DNA of 64,000 nucleotides from Marinilongibacter aquaticus (GTDB taxonomy: Bacteria; Bacteroidota; Bacteroidia; Cytophagales; Spirosomataceae), in the NCBI RefSeq assembly GCF_020149935.1, contig NZ_CP083757.1:124001-188000 (forward strand), given 5' to 3'. Below are positions 18,678 through 28,218 of the stretch, in pieces. Numbering within the stretch: position 1 is the first letter of the stretch; each line of letters begins with the position of its first letter. A program made the translations under genes and the position numbers. Below the pieces are notes generated by a model. That model had not been told where the DNA came from. It worked only from the letters and a program-made list of their open reading frames with translations, and ran no database searches.

Positions 18678-21600
18678 ATGCGTCAATATTCTATTTGGGG
18701 AATTCTGTCTGTCTTGTTCTTTCTTACGGCTTGTGCGACAAAGTCTGAAAATGAGCCTTTGTTCAAGTTGCACAAGGCCGAAGATACGGGCATTCATTTC
18801 TCCAATACGCTCTATCCGAGCACAGAACTGAACATTATTAATTTTGAGTATTTCTACAATGGAGCAGGCGTAGCGATAGGCGATATCAACAACGACGGCT
18901 TACAGGATATTTATTTTTCGGGAAATATGGTGCCCGGGAAACTCTATTTGAATCAAGGCAATTTCCGTTTCGAAGACATTACGGCAGAGGCCGGAATAGA
19001 TACCGAAGGGCTTTGGGGAACGGGCGTGAGCATGGTCGATATCAACAGCGATGGCTTGCTCGATTTGTACCTCTGTTTTGCAGGACCTTACGGGCCGAAG
19101 CAAAGGAAGAATCGGCTTTATGTGAACGAGGGCAATCTCAAGTTCAGCGAACAAGCAGGGGCTTACGGCTTGGACGACGACGCACACACAACACAAGCGG
19201 CCTTTTTCGACTATGATCGCGACGGAGATTTGGATGTTTATTTGCTCAATAACATTACAGGAAAGCTTGGGCCAAATGTGATTCGTCCGAAATATACAAA
19301 GGGCGAAATGGCCAATACCGATAAACTTCTGAAGAACGAAAATGGCCATTTTGTGGATGTATCGGCCGAAGCGGGAATTTTGAAAGAAGGATACGGTTTG
19401 GGTCTTGCTATTGCCGATATCGATCAAGACGGCTGGCCCGATATATACGTATCGAACGATTATCTCTCAAACGATTTATTCTACCGAAACAAGGGCGATG
19501 CCACTTTTGAAGATACCGCAGCCCGTGCTTTTAAGCATACCAGTTATTCTTCAATGGGTTGTGATATAGGCGATTACAACAACGATGGGCTTCTGGATAT
19601 TGTGGCCGTGGACATGCTGCCGCCTGATCAGGAACGACGGATGCAAATGATCGCTTCGGTAAACCAGCCCCGATTTTTTTCGGAATTGGAATATGGCTAT
19701 GCTCCGCAATTTATGCGAAACACCTTGCAGTTGAATCAGGGCACTTTGAATGAAAAACTGCTGCCTTTCAGCGAATTGGGCTATTTGGCAGGAATAGAAA
19801 GTACAGATTGGAGCTGGAGTCCGCTTTTTGCTGATATAGACAACGACGGGTTCAAAGATCTGCTCATTACAAACGGCTATCCTCGCGACATTACCAATTT
19901 AGATTTTGCCACATACAAAGCGGATAAACTATTGAATCGGCCAGCTTTCGACCGCAACGGCATGTTTGAGTTGATTCAAGAATTGGAAAATATTGATGGG
20001 GCTTATTTGCCCAATTATGCCTTCAAGAATCTGGGCAACCTTCAATTTAGCAATACTTCAGAGTCTTGGGGTTTTGTGCAGAATACATTTTCGCACGGTG
20101 CAGCTGTAGCCGATTTGGACAATGACGGCGATTTGGATTATGTGGTGAACAATTCGTACGACGAAGCCTTTGTCTACGAGAATACTTTAGAGGCCCATTC
20201 TGAGCACAATTATCTCCGTCTTTCATTGAATGGCCCTTCGGGGAACACCTTGGGTTGGGGAACCAAAGTGACGCTTTTTCAAGGACGTGATTCGCAATTT
20301 CAGGAATTTCAGACCAGTCGTGGATACCAATCTTCTGTCGAGCCCATCATGCATTTTGGTTTGGGAGGTAAAAATGTAGATTCAGTTGTGGTCGAATGGC
20401 CTGATCAAAGCCGGCAATATTTATACAAACCCCAAAGCGACCAGTTGTTGCGAATTGAATATAAGCCTGAAAGAAAAGTGGAGGAAAGGGATTTGAATGT
20501 AAATGAGGGGCTTTTTGAGGAGGTCTTCCTTGTCGATTTTTTGCATCAAGACAATGTTTTTGACGATTTTTCCATGCTTTCCACTTTACCTCATGCCTAT
20601 TCGCAAGAGGGACCTGCACTTTGTGTTGGCGATGTGGACGGAAACGGATTGGACGACTTTTTCATTGGAGGAGCCAAAGGGCAGACGGGGCGTATTTATA
20701 TGCAAGAGAAAAATGGTCGTTTTGAGTCTCATGAATTGCCGAGCGGAAAAGACAGCGAGGATGTGGACGCCGAATTTTTTGATGTGGATCAGGATGGCGA
20801 TTTGGATTTGTATGTGTGCAGCGGAAGTGCAGAATTTTTGTCGCATGATGCAGCTTTGGCCGATCGCCTGTACATCAACGACGGACAGGGGCACTTCAGC
20901 GATCAATCGAATTACTTGCCGCATATTTTGCGAAACTCGAACACCGTACGGTCTGGAGATTTTGACCGCGATGGCGATATGGACCTTTTTGTGGGTTTGG
21001 GCGTGGATATTGGAAATTACGGTCATGGCGAAGGGCTTTTATTGGAAAACAGGAACGGGCACTTTGTGGATGTGACAGCAGAAAAAGCCCCCGAATTGAA
21101 ATCTTTGGGAATCGTAACGGACGCCGATTGGCAGGATTTCGATGGAGATGGTTTCTTCGATTTGTGGATTTGTGGCGAATGGATGCCGATTTCTGTGTTT
21201 AGAAACGAAGGTGGTCGTTTGAAAAACAGAACGGAAGAAGTAGGCTTGAAACATACGCTGGGTTGGTGGAATACACTGGCCTTTTCGGATATGGACAAGG
21301 ATGGCGATGTCGATATTGTGGCGGGGAATTTGGGCTTAAACTCACCTTATCGGAGCTCAGATGAGCAGCCTTTGGCTTTACAGCGTGCCGATTTCGATCA
21401 GAACGGCAGTGAGGATTTTTTGATTTCGCACTATTTGATGGGAAAGCAAGTGCCTTTGCATTTTAGAAATGATTTTTTGCAGAGTTTGGCTCCGTTTCAA
21501 AATACTTACGCCGATTACCAAAGCTATGCCCAATCAAGTTGGAAAGAGATTTTGCCAGAAGGGCTAAAGCCTCAAAGTACAGCCGTGAATACTTTCAGCA

Positions 21601-21965
21601 GTGTTTGGCTTGAAAACAAGGAAGGGAAATTTACCGTGCACGAGTTGCCACTTTTGGCTCAAACGGCTCCTGTACAAGGCATTTTACTGGCCGATTTTGA
21701 TGCGGATGGGTTGGAGGATATTTTGCTTTCAGGAAACTCCTATGCCCAAAACCCTTTTGTGGGCTATTTGGATGCCATGCAAGGCCTGTGGTTGAGAGGA
21801 AATGCAGCGAAAGAATTTCAGCCTATAATGGCTCGGAATTCAGGGTTTGCTCTTCGTGGCGATGGACGCGGAATTGTGGCTTTGAAGCACACCGCTTCTG
21901 GCGAAAAATTGATTTTAGTTGCTCAAAACAATGGAGCATTACAAGTTTTTTCCTGCAAAAAATAG
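18678..21965 (+). CDS. FG-GAP/VCBS repeat lipoprotein with ASPIC/UnbV domains (CRTAC1-like)
   Basis: A 1095-residue lipoprotein; lipobox LTAC falls near residue 18. About fourteen calcium-binding-type loops of the form DxDxDGxxD are visible, for example DINNDGLQD, DYDRDGDLD, DIDQDGWPD, DLDNDGDLD, DFDRDGDMD and DMDKDGDVD, arranged as in FG-GAP/VCBS beta-propellers. Two propellers appear to flank an ASPIC/UnbV segment (QSSVEPIMHFGLGGKNVDSVVVEWPD). Such proteins are common in Cytophagales next to SusCD and sulfatase genes; a role in binding glycan or surface protein is suggested by context but not shown. ATG 18678 is chosen over GTG 18651 for the signal peptide and the -7 motif. It is 85 bases after the sulfatase stop. 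Confidence 0.88.
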   Translation: MRQYSIWGILSVLFFLTACATKSENEPLFKLHKAEDTGIHFSNTLYPSTELNIINFEYFYNGAGVAIGDINNDGLQDIYFSGNMVPGKLYLNQGNFRFEDITAEAGIDTEGLWGTGVSMVDINSDGLLDLYLCFAGPYGPKQRKNRLYVNEGNLKFSEQAGAYGLDDDAHTTQAAFFDYDRDGDLDVYLLNNITGKLGPNVIRPKYTKGEMANTDKLLKNENGHFVDVSAEAGILKEGYGLGLAIADIDQDGWPDIYVSNDYLSNDLFYRNKGDATFEDTAARAFKHTSYSSMGCDIGDYNNDGLLDIVAVDMLPPDQERRMQMIASVNQPRFFSELEYGYAPQFMRNTLQLNQGTLNEKLLPFSELGYLAGIESTDWSWSPLFADIDNDGFKDLLITNGYPRDITNLDFATYKADKLLNRPAFDRNGMFELIQELENIDGAYLPNYAFKNLGNLQFSNTSESWGFVQNTFSHGAAVADLDNDGDLDYVVNNSYDEAFVYENTLEAHSEHNYLRLSLNGPSGNTLGWGTKVTLFQGRDSQFQEFQTSRGYQSSVEPIMHFGLGGKNVDSVVVEWPDQSRQYLYKPQSDQLLRIEYKPERKVEERDLNVNEGLFEEVFLVDFLHQDNVFDDFSMLSTLPHAYSQEGPALCVGDVDGNGLDDFFIGGAKGQTGRIYMQEKNGRFESHELPSGKDSEDVDAEFFDVDQDGDLDLYVCSGSAEFLSHDAALADRLYINDGQGHFSDQSNYLPHILRNSNTVRSGDFDRDGDMDLFVGLGVDIGNYGHGEGLLLENRNGHFVDVTAEKAPELKSLGIVTDADWQDFDGDGFFDLWICGEWMPISVFRNEGGRLKNRTEEVGLKHTLGWWNTLAFSDMDKDGDVDIVAGNLGLNSPYRSSDEQPLALQRADFDQNGSEDFLISHYLMGKQVPLHFRNDFLQSLAPFQNTYADYQSYAQSSWKEILPEGLKPQSTAVNTFSSVWLENKEGKFTVHELPLLAQTAPVQGILLADFDADGLEDILLSGNSYAQNPFVGYLDAMQGLWLRGNAAKEFQPIMARNSGFALRGDGRGIVALKHTASGEKLILVAQNNGALQVFSCKK

Positions 21966-21971
21966 AAAGGT

Positions 21972-22478
21972 TTAAGGGTTTGTTTTGCGGGGATCTTTAA
22001 AAGGAATTAGACTGTCTGTTGGGGCTTCGGTGCGGGAAAAGTAGCGAATTTCGTATCGCGTTTGATTCCTTCCAGGGAATATGGGTTGTTTGTCTTTTCT
22101 CAATACCAATTGATTTTTATTCAGTTTTAGGATGGCAAAGGCCGAATTTCGCCCGCCCTGACTCGCTTCGAGCATTAGGGTGTCAGGTGTTTTTATCCAG
22201 AAGCGATAGCTTTGGTAAGAGCCGTATTTTATCTCCTTCATCATGCCATCTTCTCCGTATACGTTTGTGGCCCAATCGCTGCCTTCGTCTGTTTGTGTGT
22301 ACGAAAAACCGTTGTAAAAGGTAAAAGTGGAGTCGACTTTCCACGCTCCGATTAAATCTTGTTTATTGGCTTGATGCTCGCAGGAGCTCGCCCAAATCGA
22401 TAGACTGAGGATAGGAAGCAGAAAAAGTGCTTTTGGGGAGTATGTAGGCTTTTTTCGGAACATTTTGAGTTGAGACAT
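21972..22478 (-). CDS. Lipocalin-like lipoprotein of unknown function
   Basis: A 168-residue protein with an N-terminal signal and lipobox-like ASSC at about residues 30-33, so probably a lipoprotein. After the Cys, DLIGAWKVDSTFTFYNGF starts a series of beta strands (LMLEASQG, AFAILKLNKNQLVLRKD, RYEIRYFSR) that resembles the lipocalin-like domains found in many small Bacteroidota lipoproteins. Start is ATG 22478; a second ATG at 22463 would give a shorter signal peptide and is equally possible. It converges with the FG-GAP gene (6 bases between stops) and is separated from the second susD by a terminator, so it has its own promoter. No function can be assigned. Confidence 0.7.
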   Translation of the reverse strand: MSQLKMFRKKPTYSPKALFLLPILSLSIWASSCEHQANKQDLIGAWKVDSTFTFYNGFSYTQTDEGSDWATNVYGEDGMMKEIKYGSYQSYRFWIKTPDTLMLEASQGGRNSAFAILKLNKNQLVLRKDKQPIFPGRNQTRYEIRYFSRTEAPTDSLIPFKDPRKTNP

Positions 22479-22495
22479 GAATAAAGGGCGAATAT

Positions 22496-22531
22496 AAAAA
22501 AATGGCCGAGAGACAATTGCCCCTCGACCAT
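22496..22531 (-). terminator. Terminator of the second susCD operon
   Basis: A 9-bp stem (ATGGTCGAG with CTCGGCCAT on the minus strand, one G-U pair) is followed on the minus strand by seven T. It lies 14 bases after the second susD stop. Confidence 0.8.
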
Positions 22532-22545
22532 CGATTGTTTGGTTT

Positions 22546-23985
22546 TTAGTAACCTTCGTTCTGTTCGATCACACCACCAGAAAGATCGATTTCTCTTTGC
22601 GGTATGGCGAAATAATAATGCTTCGGTTTTTGGAAATTGCGTGAAGGCTTGAATTGTCCGCGGTCAATTTGGAAATGCGAGGTAATGTCGATGATACCTG
22701 CTTTGTCCCATCTTTTCAAATCGGCAAAACGTTGGTTTTCACCCGCCAATTCCACGCGTCTTTCATGGATCAAATCCGACATGTCCGCTCCGCTCAATGA
22801 GCTTAAACCCACTCTTTGGCGAATGGCATTGATTTCGTTGTCACCCGCTCCGTTTCCATCGCGTCTGATTTTGGCTTCAGCGACCAACAAATACACATCG
22901 GCCGATCTCAAAATTGGGATGTTCTGGTCGCCATCAAGACCGCCTGTTTCTCTCCACGATGCAAATTTTCTGAAATGGTATCCCGTTTGCGAAAAATCGG
23001 ATTGGTATTCTGAAAGCCCTTCATCACCACCCAAATCTACCATATCGCCGGGTTTGAAGATCGTAAAGCCCAAGCGAGGGTCATTGTTTTCAAATTCATC
23101 CACCAAGTCTTGAATGGGCTCATGAAAATCCCAACCGCCCCAAGGTCTGGGTGTGGAGTAGATCATGTAATCTTGCGTTTTCCAGTTGTCGAGCGATTGC
23201 ACGGCAAACAAGACTTCAGGATTGTTTTCGGTTGCAATAGTAAAATTGTCGGCAAAGTTTTCGGCTAGTGCGTAAGGGCCGTTCACTACTTTTTCACCGG
23301 CGTTAATGGCTTTGTCCAAGTCGCCCATATAAAGGTAAAGCTTGGCCAAGAAACCATTAACAGTGCCGCTGGTCGGGCGTCCAACATCCGAACCAGAATA
23401 GCTTGCAGGAAGCAATTCGGCGGCTTTCAACCAATCGGCTTCGATGGCCGCTTGAAATTCAGCCACGGTGGGCTTCGGTTGATTGAATTCGTTGTTGATG
23501 TAATTTTCTTCGGTAATGATCGGCAATGCACCGTAGATCACATGTTGTCTCCAACGGGCAAAACCACGCATGAAATAGGCCTCGCCCAAAACACGGTCTT
23601 TCACACTTTGCTCCATCGTGATGTCTGGAACGTTGATCAAAATGGCGTGGGCACGGTTGATGATTTCATATTTGAAAGTATAGCTGTGTCTCAACTGCGA
23701 ATTGCCCGGATCGAAAGTGAAATCTTCGATGGCCTGATCTTCGCCGTGGTCGCCTGCTCTCCAGAAGTCGTCGGAGCAGATTTCGAAAGTTTGCTCACTG
23801 TGTCCATAAAACTCTTCGTCGATCATGGGTTCGTAAAGAGCATTGGCCGCGGCAACGGCGTCGTCGGCATTTCTCCAAAATTGGTCGGAGGTCGACTGTC
23901 CAAAAGGTTCTGTATCAAGGAAATCCTTCGTACACCCCGTAAGGATAAAGAGGGAGATGAAAGATATATATAGCGTATTTTTCAT
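22546..23985 (-). CDS. RagB/SusD family nutrient-uptake outer-membrane lipoprotein (second pair)
   Basis: A 479-residue SusD-type glycan-binding lipoprotein. ATG 23985 is chosen since it opens a lipoprotein signal MKNTLYISFISLFILTGC with lipobox LTGC (Cys18) and follows the susC stop by 14 bases; the frame runs open further upstream but only through susC code. Family marks are VLGEAYFMRGFARWRQHVIYG, the ILRSADVYLLVAEAKIRRDG helix, LIHERRVELAGENQRFADLKRW and the closing IPQREIDLSGG. It works with the SusC encoded just upstream. There are no glycosidase, protease or sulfatase genes next to this pair, so the substrate is unknown. Confidence 0.95.
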   Translation of the reverse strand: MKNTLYISFISLFILTGCTKDFLDTEPFGQSTSDQFWRNADDAVAAANALYEPMIDEEFYGHSEQTFEICSDDFWRAGDHGEDQAIEDFTFDPGNSQLRHSYTFKYEIINRAHAILINVPDITMEQSVKDRVLGEAYFMRGFARWRQHVIYGALPIITEENYINNEFNQPKPTVAEFQAAIEADWLKAAELLPASYSGSDVGRPTSGTVNGFLAKLYLYMGDLDKAINAGEKVVNGPYALAENFADNFTIATENNPEVLFAVQSLDNWKTQDYMIYSTPRPWGGWDFHEPIQDLVDEFENNDPRLGFTIFKPGDMVDLGGDEGLSEYQSDFSQTGYHFRKFASWRETGGLDGDQNIPILRSADVYLLVAEAKIRRDGNGAGDNEINAIRQRVGLSSLSGADMSDLIHERRVELAGENQRFADLKRWDKAGIIDITSHFQIDRGQFKPSRNFQKPKHYYFAIPQREIDLSGGVIEQNEGY

Positions 23986-23999
23986 TTTATTTCTTTGGA

Positions 24000-26900
24000 T
24001 TAAAATTTGATCGTGGTACCAAGGGTGAAGGTGCGGGCTTGCGGATAACGGGCGTAGTCTACGTTTTTCTGCAAGTTGCCGTCGATGTATCCCATTTCTG
24101 GGTCCATACCAGAGTATTTCGTGAGCGTGAACACGTTTTGCCCAGTCACATAGAATCTCCATTTCGACAAGCCTAGAGCCTCTGTCACTTTTGTAGGCAG
24201 GGTGTAACCCAAAGAGAGGTTTTTCAACCTGAGGAAACTGCCATTTTCGATGAATAGGTCAGACGTACGGTGGTTCAGGTTGTTTCTCTGGGTGGTCATT
24301 CTTGGAATACTGTTGCTCGTTCCTTCTCCATGCCAACGATTCAAAGCTTCGGCATACATGTTGAATGGGTAGGTAGGGTCGAGGCCTTGCATGCGGTCGG
24401 CATTGAAAATGTCTGCACCTGCTTCGCCAAGGAAGAAAATGTTCAAATCGAAATTTTTGTAATCCAGACCAAGGTTAAGGCCATAGTTTACGTCGGGATT
24501 GGGTTTACCCAGAATCGTTCTGTCGCTATCGTCGATTACGCCGTCTCCGTTCAAGTCTACAAAACGCACATCGCCAGGCTGAATTAAGCCGTTTTCTTTT
24601 CTTGGATCATTGGCAATGTTGGCGTCGTTGTCGATTTCTTGAGCATTTTGGTACAAACCATCCGTACGCCATCCGTAGAAAGTGCCAATCGGTTGGCCTA
24701 CAAAAGTACGCGTGATTTCTTGGTTTGGTCTGCCGTAAAACTGGCTTTGCAAGAATTCGGCATCGCCCAAATCGATCACTTTGTTTTTGATGAATGAAGC
24801 GTTTCCAGAAATATTGAAGGTAAGTTCGCCTACTTTCTGGCTGTAGCCCAATTCCAATTCCAAACCTTGGTTACGCACAGCTCCTACGTTTTGATCCGGA
24901 ATACTGGCCGAACCCAAGGCCGCTAGCGAAGCTGGAGCCAAGAGCATGTTTTTGGTGTCTTTGATGAAATAACCCAATTTACCGGTCAATTTGTAATCCA
25001 AGAGGCTGAATTCAAGACCCAAATCGGTCATTTCTGCGGTTTCCCAACCAATGTTTACGTTCGGAATACGCGACAAACTCGCCCCTGTGGCTTGATTTTC
25101 GCCAAAAGAATATCTGCGGCTGGTGTTGATAAGGGCAAGGTATTGGAAAGGCGATACGTTTTGATTGCCCAAGCGGCCCCAGCTTCCTGTAAATTTCAAG
25201 CTGTTGATAGCTCCTTTGTTGTTGAACCAAGGTTCCTCCGAAATTCTCCAACCCGCAGAGAAGGCTGGGAAATTACCCCAACGGTTGTTTGGAGCAAAAC
25301 GTGAGGTGCCGTCGCGACGGAACACCGCAGAAAACAAATAGCGGCCTTTGAAATCGTAGTTGAAACGACCGAACCACGAAGCCAAACGCACTTGTTCTTT
25401 GCTGCCGCTGATGTTGTCCAGAATCTCGCCAGAATTGAAAACTCTTTGCGTGGGGTCTTCATTCGAGTACCCGTCCTTGTCGGCAGAGAACCAATCGGTG
25501 TTGTATTCTTGTGTCGTATATCCACCCACGAACTTAAGATTGTGCGTGCGGGCAATATTTTTTTGGTAAGTCAGGTAGTATTCGTTAAGCAAAGAATATT
25601 GCTCTTGGAATCTTCTGCTCAAGTCGGCAATCGAGTTTTGACGAATCTGGTTCGTTACTTTGATATCGAAAGTGTTGCTGCTGTAAAGAGTGCCGTCAAC
25701 AGCGAAATTCGTTCTGAATTTAAGACCTTTCAGTAAATTGAATTCGAGGTAAACATTGCCCAGCAAGCGGTTTCTGATCTCTTTGTTGTCGTTTGTATTG
25801 ACCGTAAAGATAGGGTTATTGATGTCTCCAAATTCGGTACTCACTTGTGTCGAGCTGTACTCGTCGTCGTCGTTTTTCACGGGCAAGGCCGGGTTGAAAC
25901 GTATGGCACTCCAAAGAATACCTGTTTGAGCCGAGTTGGTGTTCAAGAAATTGCCCGATTGGCGGGTGATCTGCATGTTTTCACCAAAAGTAAGCCACTT
26001 GGTAAGTGTATGATCTGAGTTCACGCGGAAATTCACTCGCTTGTAATACGAGTTTTTGATCATCCCTTTTTCTTCGAAATAACCTCCAGAAAAGGAGTAA
26101 GCCGATTTTTGCGAACCACCAGAAATGGTGAAATCAGTATTGTTTGTTGTACCTTGGCCCAAAAGCTCATCTTGCCAATTGGTTCTTTGCACGGCATAAT
26201 AAGGATCGTTCCAAATGGCGTTTCCTGCAATGCCGTCGTTGGTGTAACGTTCCTTTTTAAGCATCACCAAATCAGGAGCCGAAAGTACGTCGATTTCTTT
26301 CACGGCATTCGAAACCCCGGTGTAGGCATTCACGCTCACCGATAATTTTTGCTCGTGGCGGCCTTTTTTCGTAGTCACCAAAATTACCCCGTTGGCTGCT
26401 CGCAAACCGTATATAGCGGATGTGGAAGCATCTTTAAGAATTTCGATCGATTGGATATCGTTGGGGTTGATGTCATCGATACTGCCAGACGGCACACCAT
26501 CGATTACGACCAAAGGATCGGCATTGTTTACTGTACCTGTACCACGCACCCTGATTTGCCCAGCTTGTCCGGGAGCACCGCCGTTACGCACTACATTCAC
26601 ACCCGCGGCTCGTCCCTGCAAAGCTTGCGAAGCTCCCATTGCAGGAACGTTTTCAATGGCATCGCCTTCAACAGAAGCCACAGAACCGGTGATTTTTGTT
26701 TTTTCTTGGGTTCCGTAACCCACAACAACCACGTCTTGAAGCTGGGTTGCATCTGGAACCAATGCAATACTGATTTGGCTTTGGTTTCCTACAAGAATTT
26801 CTTGCGTTTGGTAACCGATATACGAAACAACCAAAGTGGTTTCCGTATCGGGGATGTCCAATGCGAAATTTCCGTCGACATCCGTAGTGGTACCGATAGA

Positions 26901-27101
26901 AGAATCTTTGATCTTCACCGATGCACCGGGTAGTGCTTGTTTGTTCTCATCCACAACCTGTCCGCTAATCGAGCGGTTTGGAAGAATGGCTTCGGCCGCT
27001 TTCAGCGTGGCCGCAATGGATTGGCTTGAAAAGGGCGATAGAGCCAAAAGCACCATCACGAGGCCTTTCAAGTACCTGGTTTTGAGTTTAAGTTTCTTCA
27101 T
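24000..27101 (-). CDS. SusC/RagA family TonB-linked outer-membrane transporter (second pair)
   Basis: A 1033-residue TonB-dependent transporter. A long N-terminal signal (to about residue 31) precedes a carboxypeptidase-regulatory-like domain (about 44-115, SISGQVVDENKQALPGASV), the QDVVVVGYGTQ TonB-box region (122-132), the plug (LQGRAAGVNVV, SIEILKDASTSAIYGLRAANG) and a barrel ending in TFTLGTTIKF with terminal Phe. It differs clearly from the first SusC in this window, so the two pairs are not a recent duplication. Together with the SusD at 22546-23985 it forms a stand-alone uptake pair. A region of about 640 bases without a clear gene lies upstream. Confidence 0.95.
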   Translation of the reverse strand: MKKLKLKTRYLKGLVMVLLALSPFSSQSIAATLKAAEAILPNRSISGQVVDENKQALPGASVKIKDSSIGTTTDVDGNFALDIPDTETTLVVSYIGYQTQEILVGNQSQISIALVPDATQLQDVVVVGYGTQEKTKITGSVASVEGDAIENVPAMGASQALQGRAAGVNVVRNGGAPGQAGQIRVRGTGTVNNADPLVVIDGVPSGSIDDINPNDIQSIEILKDASTSAIYGLRAANGVILVTTKKGRHEQKLSVSVNAYTGVSNAVKEIDVLSAPDLVMLKKERYTNDGIAGNAIWNDPYYAVQRTNWQDELLGQGTTNNTDFTISGGSQKSAYSFSGGYFEEKGMIKNSYYKRVNFRVNSDHTLTKWLTFGENMQITRQSGNFLNTNSAQTGILWSAIRFNPALPVKNDDDEYSSTQVSTEFGDINNPIFTVNTNDNKEIRNRLLGNVYLEFNLLKGLKFRTNFAVDGTLYSSNTFDIKVTNQIRQNSIADLSRRFQEQYSLLNEYYLTYQKNIARTHNLKFVGGYTTQEYNTDWFSADKDGYSNEDPTQRVFNSGEILDNISGSKEQVRLASWFGRFNYDFKGRYLFSAVFRRDGTSRFAPNNRWGNFPAFSAGWRISEEPWFNNKGAINSLKFTGSWGRLGNQNVSPFQYLALINTSRRYSFGENQATGASLSRIPNVNIGWETAEMTDLGLEFSLLDYKLTGKLGYFIKDTKNMLLAPASLAALGSASIPDQNVGAVRNQGLELELGYSQKVGELTFNISGNASFIKNKVIDLGDAEFLQSQFYGRPNQEITRTFVGQPIGTFYGWRTDGLYQNAQEIDNDANIANDPRKENGLIQPGDVRFVDLNGDGVIDDSDRTILGKPNPDVNYGLNLGLDYKNFDLNIFFLGEAGADIFNADRMQGLDPTYPFNMYAEALNRWHGEGTSNSIPRMTTQRNNLNHRTSDLFIENGSFLRLKNLSLGYTLPTKVTEALGLSKWRFYVTGQNVFTLTKYSGMDPEMGYIDGNLQKNVDYARYPQARTFTLGTTIKF

Positions 27102-27739
27102 ACTAGAGCTTTGGTTAAATGGTTATTCATGCTATTTCGTGGTGCTTGCCATATACAGATGTTCTTGCACCATAATTTTGGCAAAAGAAGTATAAATCTC
27201 TGGGCATCAACGCCCGAAGAAGATCAACTTTATGTTATGTATTCTGCTTAAATGAGGTGCGGAGGGCTTGTGTAGTATTTAAAGAACATTTCCTTGTGAT
27301 TAATTTAGGGGTTTTGTGTTATGGGGCAATATGGAGTCTCGATTATGCCATGCAATCTGTTGAATTAGTACCAAAGAATTTCAAGAATGGGGCTTGTTTG
27401 TGTTTTGTTCAATTCATCAACAAACGGAGAATCCTATACGACTTCGAACTTTTGGGTATTTTATTGAGAAGCATAATGCACGCAGAGTTATGAAGAGATT
27501 TTCTGAGATAGATACGCAGGAACTGAAGAAGTGGGTAAGAGGATTTGAAATTCTTAAGAATAGGTTTGAAAAGTATTAACGGGCTAAATGCTCTTCGATA
27601 TAGTTTTGTAAGGGCGGAAACCCAAACGAATTGATTTTATCGGAGGGCAAGATTGGGTACAATTTTCGTGTATGGGTTTTCGATTTAATTGCTTTAACTT
27701 TAAATAGGAAGTTTTTTAAACAAACAAAAAAATAGAATT
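27102..27739. other. Long intergenic region with a possible gene remnant
   Basis: 638 bases lie between the divergent second susC and the molybdenum hydroxylase genes; both promoters should be here. No intact gene is seen. From 27364 to 27579 one frame reads like the end of a soluble charged protein (EWGLFVFCSIHQQTE, then FGYFIEKHNARRVMKRF and ELKKWVRGFEILKNRFEKY) but it begins straight after an in-frame TGA at 27361 and has no good start codon. It may be a decayed gene end; I do not recognise the family. Confidence 0.3.
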
Positions 27740-28195
27740 ATGGCCGAATTCTCGATTCAGGTAAATGGCAAGACGCACCAGGTGGATGTGCCCGAAGACA
27801 TGCCCTTGCTTTGGGTGCTACGTGATATAATTGAGTTAAGAGGGACAAAATTTGGCTGTGGAGCAGGTCTTTGCGGAGCTTGCACAGTGCATTTGGATGG
27901 CAGTGCCATTCGCTCTTGCAGCTTTCCCATTTCAGGAGTGGGCGACAGTGCCATTACGACCATAGAGGGGCTTTCGGAAAAGGGAGATCATCCACTGCAA
28001 AAAGCCTGGGTAGATTTTGTCGTTCCGCAATGCGGCTATTGTCAAACGGGGCAGATCATGAATGCCGCGGCTTTGTTGCTGCAAAATCCGACACCTTCGG
28101 AAGGCGAAGTGGAACAAGCCATGCAAGGCAACCTCTGCCGCTGCGGTACTTATAACCGCATCAAATCTGCTATTCTGAGTGTAGCAAACGATTAA
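27740..28195 (+). CDS. (2Fe-2S)-binding small subunit of a xanthine dehydrogenase/isoquinoline oxidoreductase-type enzyme
   Basis: A 151-residue small subunit that passes electrons from a molybdenum active site. The N-terminal plant-type ferredoxin fold binds one [2Fe-2S] cluster through Cys40, Cys45, Cys48 ([13 protein letters not shown]) and Cys60. The C-terminal helical part binds the second through Cys98 and Cys101 ([14 protein letters not shown]) and Cys133 and Cys135 ([12 protein letters not shown]). Length and motifs fit the IorA/CoxS family. No signal peptide is present, as expected if it is carried out by the Tat signal of its partner. The molybdopterin subunit starts 23 bases downstream; no FAD subunit gene is present, as in the two-subunit isoquinoline-1-oxidoreductase type. 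Confidence 0.94.
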   Translation: MAEFSIQVNGKTHQVDVPEDMPLLWVLRDIIELRGTKFGCGAGLCGACTVHLDGSAIRSCSFPISGVGDSAITTIEGLSEKGDHPLQKAWVDFVVPQCGYCQTGQIMNAAALLLQNPTPSEGEVEQAMQGNLCRCGTYNRIKSAILSVAND

Positions 28196-28218
28196 AAACA
28201 ACCTGAAAAAACTGATCA

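Noticed and set aside
23986-24162. A longer N-terminus for the second SusD
   Set aside because: The extra 59 codons overlap susC and contain no signal; the ATG at 23985 opens a perfect lipoprotein signal.
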